From Oscillospiraceae bacterium (GTDB lineage: Bacteria > Bacillota > Clostridia > Oscillospirales > Ruminococcaceae): 64,000 bases of DNA. Positions 35,508-45,901 of the stretch are shown in pieces. Location of the stretch: assembly GCA_900768245.1 (NCBI GenBank), contig CAAGCE010000187.1, positions 1 to 64,000 of the forward strand, given 5' to 3'. The notes beneath the pieces were generated by a model. The model was not told where the DNA came from, made no database searches, and saw only the letters and a program-made list of their open reading frames with translations. Position 1 is the stretch's first letter. Each line of letters begins with the position of its first letter. Made by a program: the position numbers and the translations under genes.

Positions 35508-36416
35508 TCATTTTAAAATTGTGTCAAGAATTTTTTTTATGTCATTTTTATTGGCAAGACCTTCTGAAAATGCAGTAGCGCTTCCCGCAGCTGTACCGAG
35601 TGCAAGAGCGTAATTAAAATCCTTTGTTTTTGCAAATCCTGCCGTAAAGCCGGCAACCATTGAATCGCCTGCGCCGACAGAGTTCAATACCTTTCCTTTT
35701 GGCACACCCATAATATGAACTTCATTATTTTCATCGACCAGGATAGCTCCGTTGCCTGCCATTGAAACAAGCACATTTTTAGCTCCCATATCCTGAAGCC
35801 TTTTGGCATAAAAAACTATGTCGTTATTGTCTGAAAGCTTTGTTTCAAAAATTTCTTCAAGCTCATAGTTATTGGGTTTTATAAGAAAAGGTCTGTATTT
35901 AAGAACATTTACAAGAAGATTTTTGGTGGCATCGACTATAAAATCAATTTCCTTGTTTTCAAGCCTTGCAAGTATGCTTTCATAAATATTTTCGGGAAGT
36001 GATTTTGGGATACTTCCTGCAAGGATAAGTGTATCGCCACTTTTTAATTTGTCAAGCTTAGAGTATAGTTCATTTATAGCTTCATCATCAATTTCAGGAC
36101 CTTGACCGTTAAGCTCTGTTTCTTCATCAGACTTTATTTTAACATTTATCCTTGAAAAACCTTTCTTCAAATGGACAAAATCAGTTTTTATGCCGCTTGA
36201 TGCAAGTCCGTCTTCAATGGCATTTCCTGTAAAGCCTGCAACAAAGCCAAGTGCTTCCGATTCTATATCCAGTTCATTCAGAACAACAGAAACATTTATA
36301 CCTTTTCCGCCAAAGAAAATATTTTCTTTATCGGCACGGTTTACAAGTCCCGGATTCATATGTTCAACTTTTACAACGTAGTCAATTGCAGGATTAAAAG
36401 TAACTGTATATATCAT
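35508..36416 (-). CDS. fruK: 1-phosphofructokinase
   Basis: PfkB-family kinase converting fructose 1-phosphate to fructose 1,6-bisphosphate (tagatose-6-phosphate kinases are close relatives). The N-terminal MIYTVTFNPAIDYVV, the GGKGINVS motif and the anion-hole/catalytic GAGDSMVAGFTAG are present; length 302 is typical. Start 36416 follows GGAGG at 8 nt. The fructose PTS and a DeoR regulator, its usual partners, are not in the window. It has a clear promoter at 36449-36477. Confidence 0.92.
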   Translation of the reverse strand: MIYTVTFNPAIDYVVKVEHMNPGLVNRADKENIFFGGKGINVSVVLNELDIESEALGFVAGFTGNAIEDGLASSGIKTDFVHLKKGFSRINVKIKSDEETELNGQGPEIDDEAINELYSKLDKLKSGDTLILAGSIPKSLPENIYESILARLENKEIDFIVDATKNLLVNVLKYRPFLIKPNNYELEEIFETKLSDNNDIVFYAKRLQDMGAKNVLVSMAGNGAILVDENNEVHIMGVPKGKVLNSVGAGDSMVAGFTAGFAKTKDFNYALALGTAAGSATAFSEGLANKNDIKKILDTILK

Positions 36417-36448
36417 AACGCAGACCTCCGTATTTCTGGATATACTAT

Positions 36449-36477
36449 ATTGTATCAATTTTTATATGAAAAGTCAA
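36449..36477 (-). promoter_or_regulatory. Sigma-A promoter of fruK
   Basis: Minus strand: TTGACT (36477-36472), 17-bp spacer, TACAAT (36454-36449). Confidence 0.7.
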
Positions 36478-36537
36478 TTTTCCAAATAAAAAAATATAAA
36501 CAGTAAAATATGAATAAGAACTGTCAAACAAAAAATG

Positions 36538-36566
36538 TTGACTAATATAGCTAAAACTTGTATAAT
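36538..36566 (+). promoter_or_regulatory. Sigma-A promoter of the sensor-kinase operon
   Basis: TTGACT (36538-36543), 17-bp spacer, TATAAT (36561-36566). The start point should be near 36573, so the MITE-like element from 36597 lies entirely in the 5' leader of the sensor-kinase mRNA. Confidence 0.75.
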
Positions 36567-36596
36567 AGAATATGTATAGAGCTTTTGACATTTTAA

Positions 36597-36777
36597 GGTC
36601 ACCTCTAAAAACCACCGACTAAAGCCTTAGCACCTCATCTGCTTGCATATCTTCCGTCATCTTGCACATAAATTTCTTGACATACGACATGTATGCAAAT
36701 TCTTGCTTTGCAATAATTGCGAAATTTCTATACAATCTGACTGTGCATCTGAGGCACTATGGTTTTTAGAGGCGACC
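36597..36777 (+). mobile_element. MITE-like palindromic element, copy 2 (181 bp)
   Basis: Same orientation and nearly the same sequence as copy 1, but with 12 bases missing in the right arm (the GAAAAATCCGGC part). Left terminus GGTCACCTCTAAAAACCA; the right terminus matches 17 of 18 positions in inverted orientation. Flanked on both sides by TTAA. It lies between the promoter at 36538-36566 and the kinase start at 36803 and fills most of that 386-bp gap between genes. Confidence 0.85.
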
Positions 36778-36802
36778 TTAATAAATTTAAGGAACAGTTT
36801 TT

Positions 36803-39568
36803 ATGATAAATAACGACAACGAAATTGCATTCTATAACGTAATGACTCAAAAAAATAAAATAGGAAAACTGATATTTGGGATAATTGTTTTTTCATGTCT
36901 GTTTTTTCTTGTTTTCAGAAAGAGTATGGAACTTCCGCTGCATTTGATGGTATATTGTGCGGTAATGCCGATCGTTCTGATCTATCCTGTTTTTAGTAAA
37001 AGAATCAAAAAAAATGCACAGGCACTTATACTGGGTTCTGCAATGATGATACTTGTAACATTGGAAACCGTGCATAACAGATCATTTGAAACATCCCTTG
37101 TTGTGTTTATGGCAGTAATATGCCTTACAGCACTTTATCAATATGTTAAGGTGACCCTCATACAAATTGGATATGTTGCGGCTTTCTATGGAGTCTGCCT
37201 CTTTATTTCATATGGTAGACTATGGGATAGTATAGATAATACATCTTATTTTGTACTAAGACTTATTACAACAATTATCGGTATGCTTATGATAGTTGTT
37301 CTTATAAAGTGGAATAACAGACAGGTACAGGTCGCAAATCAAAAAACTCAGAATGTGCAGTATCTGCTCAGAGTTGTTGAGATAAAAAGAGATGAGGCGG
37401 AAGCGGCTGCAAAAGCCAAAGCTGACTTTCTTGCAAATATGTCGCATGAGATACGCACACCTATGAATGCTATATGCGGTATGTCAGAACTGCTGGCAAG
37501 AACGGAAGTTCCGCAGCTTCGTGATGAATATGTTGATGCAATAAGAACTTCAGCAAATAACCTACTCGGCATTATAAATGACATACTTGACTTTTCAAAA
37601 ATTGACGCAGGTAAAATGGAGCTTGTTGAAGCTGAATATGTTATCAATTCCATTATATATGATGTTCAGAATATAATAAGCACACGAATAGGCGGAAGAG
37701 ATGCTGCATTTATTGTTGATATTGACCCATATATTCCGGGCGTTCTTCTCGGTGATGAGCTTAGAATTAAGCAGATATTGCTTAATTTGCTCGGAAATGC
37801 TGTAAAATTTACTGTCAGAGGTAAAATAGCCTTAAACGTCGGCTTTGAAAAGACAAGTGAGGATACAATTACATTGACATTTGATGTGATCGATACAGGT
37901 ATTGGTATAAAAGAAGAGGATCAGGAAAAGCTTTTCAGCGAGTTTACGCAGGTCGATACCAAAAAGAATCGCAGTATTCAGGGAACAGGTCTTGGACTTG
38001 TAATATCAAAACGTCTTGCAAACCTTATGGGCGGAGATGTTAAACTGAAAAGCCGCTATGGTTCAGGTACTACATTTACTGTTACGATAGTTCAGCGTGT
38101 TGTTGACTATACACCTGCATTTTCCCTTGACAGAACAAAAAAATACTGTTTCTATATTTATGAGCGCAATGCTTTTTATCGTGCAAGTCTTATCAAAATG
38201 TTCAATTCACTTGCAATAAAGCATAAAGTTCTTAACACGCTTAAAGGCTTAGATGAGCTTGAAACCGATCCACAGGCAGAAAACTTTCTTTTGTTTGATT
38301 ATAAGCTTGGATTTGAATATATAAAATCAAGAATTGACAGCTTAAAGAATAAGAATACAGTAGCTGTTGCAATGACTTCCGTAAATGAATTTATTGATGA
38401 AACGGTATCGGACGGAATGATAATTGTAAGAAAGCCTATTACATTAAATTCACTTAATTCTATCCTTAAAGGCTGCGTTGCATCAAATAAGTCTGAAAAG
38501 ACTTCGATAAATAAGTTTTATTGTCCTGAAGCATCTATCCTTGTAGTTGACGATAATTATGTTAATCTCAGAGTTGCACAGGGATTTCTTGAAGCGTATA
38601 AAGCTAAGGTCACAATTGCAGCGAGCGGATTTGAAGCTATTGAGTTTATCCGTTCAGATGAAAAGTATGATATTGTATTTATGGATCATATGATGCCGCA
38701 GATGGACGGTGTTGAAACGACCAAGCTTATCCGTGCGATAAATTCTCCTTATGCAAGGAGTGTTCCTATTGTGGCACTTACAGCAAATGCGATCAAGGGT
38801 GTTGAACAGACATTCATTAATGCGGGAATGAATGATTTTCTTGCAAAACCTATAAATTCAGCGTTGCTGGGTGATATAATGCAGCGATGGATACCTAAAG
38901 AAAAGCAAATATCTGCCGAAGAATATTGTGACAATGAAATTGAAGATACAGGAGAAAGTTCGGATTCTATCTATATTGAAGGCGTTGACATAAATAAAGC
39001 AATTGAGCGCTTTAACGGAAGTATATCAGCTTTCAAGGAGATACTTTCCGTTGTTTATAATGATGGCATAAAAAAAGCAGATCAGATGCAGAAAATGCTG
39101 GAAAATGGCGATTATTCAAATTTTGCAATAGAAGCCCATGCTTTAAAGAGTGTCGCATACAGCATTTGTGCGGAAGAGCTTGCTGTTAATGCCAAGGAAA
39201 ATGAATATGCGTTTAAAGAAAATAATTTAAGTTATATTGATGAGAACGGTATGGCTCTTATCGAGGAATACCGTGAGCTGCTGTCGTGTATCAAGCCTTA
39301 TGCAAAAGCAGAGAATAATGACTTGCCGAATAATGCCGGTGCTGATCCTATAAGCGAAGATGATTATATGATACAGCTTAATGAGATCATCAGATGTGTT
39401 GATGATTTTGAGGCGGATACCGCTCTTGCACTTATTGATTCATTATTCAGAAGACAGCTGCCGAAAGATCATCTTGAAAGATTGAAGAGTATACGAAAGG
39501 AAATTGATGATTTCCTTTATGACGAAGCAAAAAGCGAGCTTTCTGAGCTTGCTGCATCAGTAAAATGA
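36803..39568 (+). CDS. Hybrid sensor histidine kinase with receivers and Hpt domain
   Basis: Membrane sensor kinase of 921 residues with a built-in phosphorelay. Five or six membrane helices fill residues 22-170; then a coiled-coil linker, HisKA (H215 in SHEIRTPMN), HATPase (NAVKFT, DTGIGI, GTGLGL), a degenerate receiver (about 450-560), an intact receiver (DD near 582, D628 in [11 protein letters not shown]) and an Hpt domain (H779 in AHALKS), plus a helical tail. SD AAGGA. It lies 7 nt upstream of an HD-GYP response regulator, its probable partner. No periplasmic sensor domain, so the signal may be in the membrane. Confidence 0.93.
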   Translation: MINNDNEIAFYNVMTQKNKIGKLIFGIIVFSCLFFLVFRKSMELPLHLMVYCAVMPIVLIYPVFSKRIKKNAQALILGSAMMILVTLETVHNRSFETSLVVFMAVICLTALYQYVKVTLIQIGYVAAFYGVCLFISYGRLWDSIDNTSYFVLRLITTIIGMLMIVVLIKWNNRQVQVANQKTQNVQYLLRVVEIKRDEAEAAAKAKADFLANMSHEIRTPMNAICGMSELLARTEVPQLRDEYVDAIRTSANNLLGIINDILDFSKIDAGKMELVEAEYVINSIIYDVQNIISTRIGGRDAAFIVDIDPYIPGVLLGDELRIKQILLNLLGNAVKFTVRGKIALNVGFEKTSEDTITLTFDVIDTGIGIKEEDQEKLFSEFTQVDTKKNRSIQGTGLGLVISKRLANLMGGDVKLKSRYGSGTTFTVTIVQRVVDYTPAFSLDRTKKYCFYIYERNAFYRASLIKMFNSLAIKHKVLNTLKGLDELETDPQAENFLLFDYKLGFEYIKSRIDSLKNKNTVAVAMTSVNEFIDETVSDGMIIVRKPITLNSLNSILKGCVASNKSEKTSINKFYCPEASILVVDDNYVNLRVAQGFLEAYKAKVTIAASGFEAIEFIRSDEKYDIVFMDHMMPQMDGVETTKLIRAINSPYARSVPIVALTANAIKGVEQTFINAGMNDFLAKPINSALLGDIMQRWIPKEKQISAEEYCDNEIEDTGESSDSIYIEGVDINKAIERFNGSISAFKEILSVVYNDGIKKADQMQKMLENGDYSNFAIEAHALKSVAYSICAEELAVNAKENEYAFKENNLSYIDENGMALIEEYRELLSCIKPYAKAENNDLPNNAGADPISEDDYMIQLNEIIRCVDDFEADTALALIDSLFRRQLPKDHLERLKSIRKEIDDFLYDEAKSELSELAASVK

Positions 39569-39575
39569 GGTAAAT

Positions 39576-40580
39576 ATGAAACATATTCTTGTTGTAGATG
39601 ATAACAAGACCAATCTTGCAATTGCTAAGCAGGAGCTTTCGTCCGAATATCAGGTAACACCTGTTATTTCAGGCTTTCAGGCTTTGAAATTTCTTGAAAA
39701 AAAACATCCGGATCTTATACTTCTTGATATAAGTATGCCTGAAATGGACGGAAAAGAAACTATGCTCCGTATAAGAAATAATACAGATTGGTCGGATATA
39801 CCCATAATTTTTCTTACAGCAGATACATCGTCTGAAACCGAGGCTGAATGTCTTATGCTTGGAGCAGATGATTACATTTCAAAACCGTTTGTGCCGATTG
39901 TTATGAAGAGCCGGATAAGCCGTATCATAGAGCTTTCGGAACTCAGAAACAGTATGTCCGATTGTGCCGGAAATCGTTTAAAGCAGATAAATGATGCCAG
40001 ATTGAGAATAATTAAAGCTGTTGTTAAAGCAATGGACGAAAAAAACGAATATACCGAAAAACATTCTATCAAAACAGCTGCAATCGCTTGTGAAATTGCA
40101 AGAAGAATGGATCTTAGTGAATCGGAAATAAAGGATCTGCAATTTTCTGCACTTTTGCATGATATAGGGCGAGCTGCGCAGCGTGATGATGTTTATGAGA
40201 AAACCGAGCCGCTTACAATAGATGATCTTTCTGTAATACATATGCACCCTGTTATAGGAAGCGGCATAGTTAAGGATATGAATTTTAATGACAGCATATA
40301 TGACGCTGTTCTTTATCATCATGAACGTTATGACGGTGCAGGTTACCCTTACGGACTTAGGGGGGCGGATATACCTTTGTATGCAAGGATAATCAATGCT
40401 GCGGCTGCATATGAGGCTATGTCATCTGAGCGTCCTTACCGAAGCAAGCTTTCCCGTGAAGAGATCATTTCTGAATTTGAAAAAGGCTGCGGAAGTCAGT
40501 TTGATCCTGAAATATGCAGAATTTTTCTTGATATGATTGATAATGGATCTGACAGTTCAGATATATTCGGAGATTTATAA
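39576..40580 (+). CDS. Response regulator with HD-GYP cyclic-di-GMP phosphodiesterase domain
   Basis: A receiver (1-120; phospho-acceptor D51 in LLDISMPEMDG, K near 105) fused to an HD-GYP domain (about 145-320). The HD pair is H195-D196 in LLHDIG and the signature is HHERYDGAGYP at 248-258, so cyclic di-GMP hydrolysis is predicted. It follows the hybrid kinase by 7 nt, so phosphorelay through the Hpt domain likely controls it. Together with the EAL protein at 20062 it points to active cyclic-di-GMP signalling. Confidence 0.93.
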   Translation: MKHILVVDDNKTNLAIAKQELSSEYQVTPVISGFQALKFLEKKHPDLILLDISMPEMDGKETMLRIRNNTDWSDIPIIFLTADTSSETEAECLMLGADDYISKPFVPIVMKSRISRIIELSELRNSMSDCAGNRLKQINDARLRIIKAVVKAMDEKNEYTEKHSIKTAAIACEIARRMDLSESEIKDLQFSALLHDIGRAAQRDDVYEKTEPLTIDDLSVIHMHPVIGSGIVKDMNFNDSIYDAVLYHHERYDGAGYPYGLRGADIPLYARIINAAAAYEAMSSERPYRSKLSREEIISEFEKGCGSQFDPEICRIFLDMIDNGSDSSDIFGDL

Positions 40581-40598
40581 AATATTTGGAGGTTTGAA

Positions 40599-41219
40599 TT
40601 GGATTACTCAACTATAAAAGCGTTTGCTTCCGATTCATTTATTGAGAAAAAATCTGAATTTATAGGTTATATTGCACCTGTTAAGACCAATGATGAAGCA
40701 GTGGAATTTATTAATAAGATTCGAAGCGAACACCGCAAAGCAACTCATAATGTCTATGCATATATTTTGCGTGATGGTAGTACATCACGCTATTCCGATG
40801 ACGGGGAACCCCAGGGAACGGCAGGTGTGCCTGTTCTTGATGTCCTTATGAAAGAGGGACTGACTGACATATGCTGTGTTGTTACAAGATATTTCGGTGG
40901 GATACTTCTCGGCGGCGGAGGGCTTGTCAGAGCATATTCTCACAGTGCTAAAATTGCTGTTGATGCGGCTGAAAAAATGATTATGTGCAGTTCGTATCCT
41001 GTCAGAATTACCGTTGATTATGATTTGTACGGAAAAATAACATATGCTTTGCCGGAATTTGAAGTTAAAGTGCTTGATACTGATTTTGGAAGTGACGTTA
41101 CTGTCAGTCTGCTTGTTAAGGTCGGAAATGCAGAGAATCTGAAAAAAAAGATGATAGATATAACAAATGGTCGTTTGCAATATGTGCAAGATGACGAGGT
41201 ATTTGAGAATTTTGCATGA
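40599..41219 (+). CDS. yigZ: YigZ/IMPACT family protein
   Basis: A 206-residue member of the UPF0029 (IMPACT) family: residues 1-120 carry the conserved fold (KKSEFIGYIAPV..., RYSDDGEPQGTAGVPVLDVL, VVTRYFGGILLGGGGLVRAY) and a ferredoxin-like C-terminal domain follows. The start is TTG at 40599, six nt after TTGGAGG. Roles in translation control are suggested for homologues. Third gene downstream of the kinase promoter. Confidence 0.93.
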   Translation: MDYSTIKAFASDSFIEKKSEFIGYIAPVKTNDEAVEFINKIRSEHRKATHNVYAYILRDGSTSRYSDDGEPQGTAGVPVLDVLMKEGLTDICCVVTRYFGGILLGGGGLVRAYSHSAKIAVDAAEKMIMCSSYPVRITVDYDLYGKITYALPEFEVKVLDTDFGSDVTVSLLVKVGNAENLKKKMIDITNGRLQYVQDDEVFENFA

Positions 41220-41320
41220 TATATTTGTGCAAATATACAAATGATAAATTAAAAAAAGGGTTTTTATATACTATTTTTGTATATAAGTACAGATTTAAAA
41301 ATAATTCAGGTATAATGAAT

Positions 41321-41363
41321 GCAATACGGCATAATGATAGATACAATAATTATGCTGTATTGC
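41321..41363. repeat. Perfect 15-bp hairpin in the dgt leader
   Basis: GCAATACGGCATAAT and ATTATGCTGTATTGC flank a 13-nt loop (one G-T pair in RNA). It comes 5 bp after a TATAAT (41311-41316) and 60 bp before the dgt start. It could terminate yigZ transcripts, although the T tract behind it is poor, or form the 5' end of the dgt mRNA. Confidence 0.6.
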
Positions 41364-41423
41364 TTAATTTGTGTTATATTGATAAATGATTCAGCTAAAC
41401 CCTTATTGAAAGGTGGTAAAAGA

Positions 41424-42425
41424 ATGACAATAAGAGAACAAACTGAAGTTATGGAACTCGGTATGCTTTGTGATGAAGCGTGTACTTCAAAAAATTCAGG
41501 ACGCCGTGCAAGAAATGAAGCAAAATGTCCTATAAGAACAGAATTTCAGCGTGACAGGGATAGAATACTGCATTGTAATTCTTTCCGTCGTCTTAAACAT
41601 AAAACACAGGTGTTTCTGGATCCGGTCGGAGATCATTACCGTACAAGACTTACTCATACTCTTGAGGTTTCTCAGATCGCAAGAACTGTTTCCCGTGCGC
41701 TAAGGCTTAATGAAGATCTGACGGAAGCAGTCGCATTGGGTCATGACCTTGGACATACACCATTCGGTCATGCAGGCGAAATGGTGCTTAATGAAATATG
41801 TCCTTCTGGATTTACTCATTATCTCCAATCCGTGCGTGTAGTGGATTATATTGAAAATGACGGCAAAGGTCTTAATCTTACATATGAAGTAAAAAACGGT
41901 ATCGCTTGTCATACCAATAAGGTTGCAGCAACAAGAGAGGGCTATATTGTTCGTCTGGCTGATAAAATTGCATATATAAATCATGACATTGATGATGCTA
42001 TCAGAGCGGGAATGCTTACAGAAAAGGATCTGCCTAAACACGCAACAGATGTGCTTGGTCATTCAAAGAGCCAACGTATCACTACACTTATTACATCAAT
42101 TATCAATAACGGTGTTCAGGACATACATATGTCTGATGATGTCCAGAAAGCACTTGACCAGCTCAGTGATTTTATGTTTGATAATGTATATCGCAATTCT
42201 ATTGCTAAATCAGAAGAATCCAAGGCTAAGATGCTTGTGGAAAGGCTTTATAATCATTTTCTTAAAAATCCTGATTCAATGCCTGATGAATTTAAACGCA
42301 TTATGGCGAGATTTGGTATAGATCGTGCGGTTTGTGATTATATTGCAGGTATGACAGACAGCTATGCCATTGATGTTTATGAAAATCTCTATATTCCAAA
42401 GGGCTGGCGTGGAACAAATTTATAA
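41424..42425 (+). CDS. dgt: Deoxyguanosinetriphosphate triphosphohydrolase-like protein
   Basis: HD-domain enzyme releasing tripolyphosphate from dNTPs. The N-terminal RDRDRILHCNSFRRLKHKTQV and HYRTRLTHTLEVSQIARTV, GHDLGHTPFGHAGE and the late ADKIAYINHDIDDAI are diagnostic. The start at 41424 follows AAAGGTGG; 333 residues is usual for the clostridial form. Placement directly before dnaG and rpoD is conserved in Clostridia and suggests dNTP control alongside replication. Confidence 0.95.
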   Translation: MTIREQTEVMELGMLCDEACTSKNSGRRARNEAKCPIRTEFQRDRDRILHCNSFRRLKHKTQVFLDPVGDHYRTRLTHTLEVSQIARTVSRALRLNEDLTEAVALGHDLGHTPFGHAGEMVLNEICPSGFTHYLQSVRVVDYIENDGKGLNLTYEVKNGIACHTNKVAATREGYIVRLADKIAYINHDIDDAIRAGMLTEKDLPKHATDVLGHSKSQRITTLITSIINNGVQDIHMSDDVQKALDQLSDFMFDNVYRNSIAKSEESKAKMLVERLYNHFLKNPDSMPDEFKRIMARFGIDRAVCDYIAGMTDSYAIDVYENLYIPKGWRGTNL

Positions 42426-42485
42426 TTGTTATTTGCAACGGGGAAAGTTCCTTGTTTAATCTTTTGAAAATGGTGATGTGTTTTT

Positions 42486-44231
42486 ATGGCTTTGCCCGAC
42501 AGCTTTTTATTTGAACTTAAACAAAATAATCAGATAGACAGTTTGATGTCGTCATATACAAATTTAATAAGACGCGGCAGAAATTATGTATGCCTTTGTC
42601 CGTTTCATTCAGAGAAAACACCGTCATGCACGGTTTATCCCGAAAACCAAAGCTTTTATTGCTATGGCTGCGGTGCGGGCGGAGATGTTATAACCTTTGC
42701 AATGAAAATTGAAAATCTAAGCTATATTGAGGCAGTAAAATTTCTTGCCGACCGTGCAGGTATGCAGATGCCGGATGATGAAAAGGGCAGCCAGATCGCA
42801 AGAGTAAAGGCAAGAGTTCTTGAAATAAACCGTATTGCTGCGAGATATTTTTATGACACGCTTACCAGATCTCCTTTGGGTGAAAAGGGACGCAGATATT
42901 TTGCCGAAAGACAGCTTCTTCCTGCTACGATAAATAAATACGGACTTGGATATGCTCCCGACGACTGGCACGGATTGCAGAACTATATGAGAAGCAAAGG
43001 CTATACAGATGATGAGCTTATCACGGCAAATCTATGTATGAGAAGTCAGAACGGAAATGTTTTTGATTTCTTCCGTGACCGTGTAATGTTCCCGATAATT
43101 GACCTTAGGGGAAATGTTATAGCGTTCGGCGGAAGAATTATTGACGGAAGCGGACCTAAGTATCTTAACTCATCTGATACGCCTGTATTTAAGAAAAGCA
43201 GAAATTTATTTTCCCTTAACTTTGCAAAAAGATCCGAAGAAAAAAGACTTATCCTTGCTGAAGGTTATATGGACGTTATCTCCATAAATCAGGCAGGTTT
43301 TGAAAATGTTGTGGCTACACTCGGTACTGCTCTTACACAGGAACAGGCTCGCTTGATGAAACAGTATGCAGATGAAATAATTATCTCTTACGACTCTGAC
43401 GGTGCGGGGCAGGCAGCAACGCATAAAGCTATAAATCTGCTTTCGGAAGCTGGTGCAGAAACAAGAATAATTAAGATGGAGGGTGCAAAAGACCCTGACG
43501 AATACATAAAAAAATTTGGTGCGTTAAGATTCAAGCAGTTGATCGACCGTTCCGACGGTGCAATAGATTTTGAGCTTAATAAGTGCAAAAACGGTCTTGA
43601 TATTGAAAGTCAGCAGGGTAAAATAACATATCTTAAAAGATGTGTAAAGCTGCTTGCCGACATATCTTCACCAATTGAGCGTGAGGTATATATTTCAAAG
43701 CTTGCATCGGAAAACGGCGTAAACCGTGAAGTTCTGACTCAACAGGTAAACGGAACAATACGTAAAAGCATTAATACGGCTTTAAAAACGGAGCGTCAGG
43801 AAATCACTTCGTTCAGTAAGCAGCGCAGGGCAAATCCTGAAGGTGCAGCTCACCCAGGTGAGTACAAAGCCGAAAAGGGTATTATTGCTTATCTTACTGC
43901 AAATCCCGATGACCTTGGATATATCGAATCAAAAATTGACAGCGGATATTTTGTGACAGGTTTCAACAGGAAGGTGTTTGAAAAAATTACAGAAAAGCTG
44001 AAAAATACCGTTGATTTTGATGTTATGTCGCTTCAAAGTGAATTTAGTGCCGATGAAATGGGTAAAATAACCGAGATTATAGTTAATAACAGAAATGTTG
44101 ACATAAGCCGTTCCGCTGTTGATGATTACATAAAAATTTTATCTGATTATAAGGATAAAAATGTTGATGTTAAGGAAATGTCAAATGATGATTTCCGCAG
44201 TTATTTTGAAAATCTGAAGAAATCTAAATAA
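42486..44231 (+). CDS. dnaG: DNA primase
   Basis: Makes RNA primers for replication. Order: CHC2 zinc finger (CPFHSEKTPSC...CYGCG, about 37-65), the catalytic TOPRIM core with EGYMDV and SYDSDGAGQ, and a C-terminal DnaB-binding helical region. Length 581 is normal. SD is modest (GGTGATG). Second gene of the dgt-dnaG-rpoD macromolecular-synthesis cluster. Confidence 0.97.
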   Translation: MALPDSFLFELKQNNQIDSLMSSYTNLIRRGRNYVCLCPFHSEKTPSCTVYPENQSFYCYGCGAGGDVITFAMKIENLSYIEAVKFLADRAGMQMPDDEKGSQIARVKARVLEINRIAARYFYDTLTRSPLGEKGRRYFAERQLLPATINKYGLGYAPDDWHGLQNYMRSKGYTDDELITANLCMRSQNGNVFDFFRDRVMFPIIDLRGNVIAFGGRIIDGSGPKYLNSSDTPVFKKSRNLFSLNFAKRSEEKRLILAEGYMDVISINQAGFENVVATLGTALTQEQARLMKQYADEIIISYDSDGAGQAATHKAINLLSEAGAETRIIKMEGAKDPDEYIKKFGALRFKQLIDRSDGAIDFELNKCKNGLDIESQQGKITYLKRCVKLLADISSPIEREVYISKLASENGVNREVLTQQVNGTIRKSINTALKTERQEITSFSKQRRANPEGAAHPGEYKAEKGIIAYLTANPDDLGYIESKIDSGYFVTGFNRKVFEKITEKLKNTVDFDVMSLQSEFSADEMGKITEIIVNNRNVDISRSAVDDYIKILSDYKDKNVDVKEMSNDDFRSYFENLKKSK

Positions 44232-44306
44232 CAAATTCAGTATACTATCAGAAATCCGATAAATACAGAGCGGTTGTTATTAAGGAATTTGAAAGGAAGT
44301 ATAATT

Positions 44307-45386
44307 ATGAGCGAAAAGAAAACTATTGAAAGCCTTATGGAACAGGGAAGAATAAGCGGTAAGCTTTCAACAAAGGATATTACCGATGTTCTTGAAGATA
44401 TGGAATACGACGTTGACCAGATGGAAAATTTTTATGAGAACTGTTCAAATATGAACATTGAGATCATAGATGATTTCAACATAGAGAACGATCTTTCTAT
44501 GCCTCTTGATCTTTCAGTTCAGGACGACCTTGAAATGTCACTTTCTACTGAAGGCATTGCTATTGACGATCCTGTAAAGATCTATCTTAAAGAGATCGGA
44601 CGTGTTCCGCTCCTTTCCGCAGAAGAAGAAATTGAACTTGCAGAACGTATGGCAAAGGGTGACAAAAAGGCTAAGAAGCGTCTTTCAGAGGCTAACCTTC
44701 GTCTTGTTGTATCAATTGCAAAACGTTATGTTGGCAGAGGTATGCAGTTCCTTGACCTTATTCAGGAGGGTAACCTCGGTCTTATAAAGGCTGTTGAAAA
44801 ATTCGACTATACAAAGGGCTTTAAGTTCTCAACATATGCAACTTGGTGGATAAGACAGGCTATCACAAGAGCTATTGCCGATCAGGCAAGGACTATCCGT
44901 ATCCCTGTTCATATGGTTGAAACCATCACAAAGGTAAAGAAGGTTTCAAGTATGCTTCTCCATAAGAACGGTCACGATGCATCTCCGGAAGAGATCGCTG
45001 CAGAGCTTGATATGGAGCCGGAGCGTGTTCGTGAAATTATGCGTATAGCGCAGGATCCTGTGTCACTTGAAACACCTATCGGCGAGGAAGAGGATAGCCA
45101 CCTTGGCGACTTTATTCCTGATGATGATGCTCCTGCACCGGCTGACGCTGCTTCACTTATTCTTCTTAAAGAGCAGCTCGGAGAGGTTCTTTCAACACTT
45201 ACAGAGCGTGAAGAAAAGGTACTCAGACTTCGTTTCGGACTTGAGGACGGACGTTCACGTACACTTGAAGAAGTCGGCCGTGAATTCAACGTAACCCGTG
45301 AACGTATCAGACAGATCGAAGCAAAAGCACTCAGAAAGTTAAGACATCCAAGCAGAAGCAAGAAGGTCAAGGATTTCCTTGATTGA
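44307..45386 (+). CDS. rpoD: RNA polymerase primary sigma factor
   Basis: Housekeeping sigma-A/sigma-70. Region 1.2 [21 protein letters not shown], region 2 [34 protein letters not shown], region 3 and region 4 with [27 protein letters not shown] are all intact. The short region 1.1 is typical of Firmicutes. Start 44307 follows AAAGGAAG. It presumably reads the TTGACA/TATAAT promoters described here. Confidence 0.98.
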   Translation: MSEKKTIESLMEQGRISGKLSTKDITDVLEDMEYDVDQMENFYENCSNMNIEIIDDFNIENDLSMPLDLSVQDDLEMSLSTEGIAIDDPVKIYLKEIGRVPLLSAEEEIELAERMAKGDKKAKKRLSEANLRLVVSIAKRYVGRGMQFLDLIQEGNLGLIKAVEKFDYTKGFKFSTYATWWIRQAITRAIADQARTIRIPVHMVETITKVKKVSSMLLHKNGHDASPEEIAAELDMEPERVREIMRIAQDPVSLETPIGEEEDSHLGDFIPDDDAPAPADAASLILLKEQLGEVLSTLTEREEKVLRLRFGLEDGRSRTLEEVGREFNVTRERIRQIEAKALRKLRHPSRSKKVKDFLD

Positions 45387-45451
45387 TAAGCTGCTGTAAA
45401 TGAGTTCCTGCACCGCAAAATACCTTGTGGGAACAGAGAGGATAGATTTTT

Positions 45452-45847
45452 ATGCACATAACTTTGGAATCGGATTATGCAGTCCGTATCGTTGGCTGCC
45501 TTGCCAAGGAAAACAGGCGAATTGACGCTAAAACAATTGCAGATATGACAAGGGTAACTCTGCGCTTTGCATTGAAAATACTCAGAAAACTTGTTGCAAA
45601 CGGTATTGTAAAATCTTTTAAAGGAACGCAGGGCGGTTATGAGCTTGCAAAGAAACCGTCTGAAATTTCTATGAAAGATGTTATCGAAACTGTTGAGGGC
45701 AAGTATGTTCTCAGCAGATGTCTTTCCGATGATTACGACTGCAACAGAGGTATGTCAGGACATTGCCAGTTCCAATGCGTTTTTAATGATATTTCAGCTT
45801 CAGTAGAAAAAAAGCTTGAATCCTATACATTTGATATGTTTATATGA
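45452..45847 (+). CDS. Rrf2-family transcriptional regulator
   Basis: A 131-residue winged-helix regulator of the IscR/NsrR/CymR family. The DNA-binding part is SDYAVRIVGCLAKENRRIDAKTIA..., with the family hairpin SFKGTQGGYELAK. Cysteines in SRCLSDDYDCNRGMSGHC and FQC near residues 88-107 could hold an Fe-S cluster (inference). SD GAGAGGAT. No isc, suf or cysteine gene is adjacent, so the target is unknown. A strong terminator follows. Confidence 0.9.
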   Translation: MHITLESDYAVRIVGCLAKENRRIDAKTIADMTRVTLRFALKILRKLVANGIVKSFKGTQGGYELAKKPSEISMKDVIETVEGKYVLSRCLSDDYDCNRGMSGHCQFQCVFNDISASVEKKLESYTFDMFI

Positions 45848-45858
45848 TACATAAAAAT

Positions 45859-45897
45859 GACCGACAGTATTCTTGTGCTGTCGGTCGTTTTCCTTTT
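45859..45897 (+). terminator. Rho-independent terminator after the Rrf2 gene
   Basis: GACCGACAG pairs with CTGTCGGTC (10-nt loop), then GTTTTCCTTTT. Confidence 0.9.
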
Positions 45898-45901
45898 AGT
45901 C

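Noticed and set aside
45401..45433. GTTCC...GGAAC hairpin between rpoD and the Rrf2 gene as a terminator
   Set aside because: Short imperfect stem without a T run; the Rrf2 SD follows directly, so read-through from rpoD is as likely.
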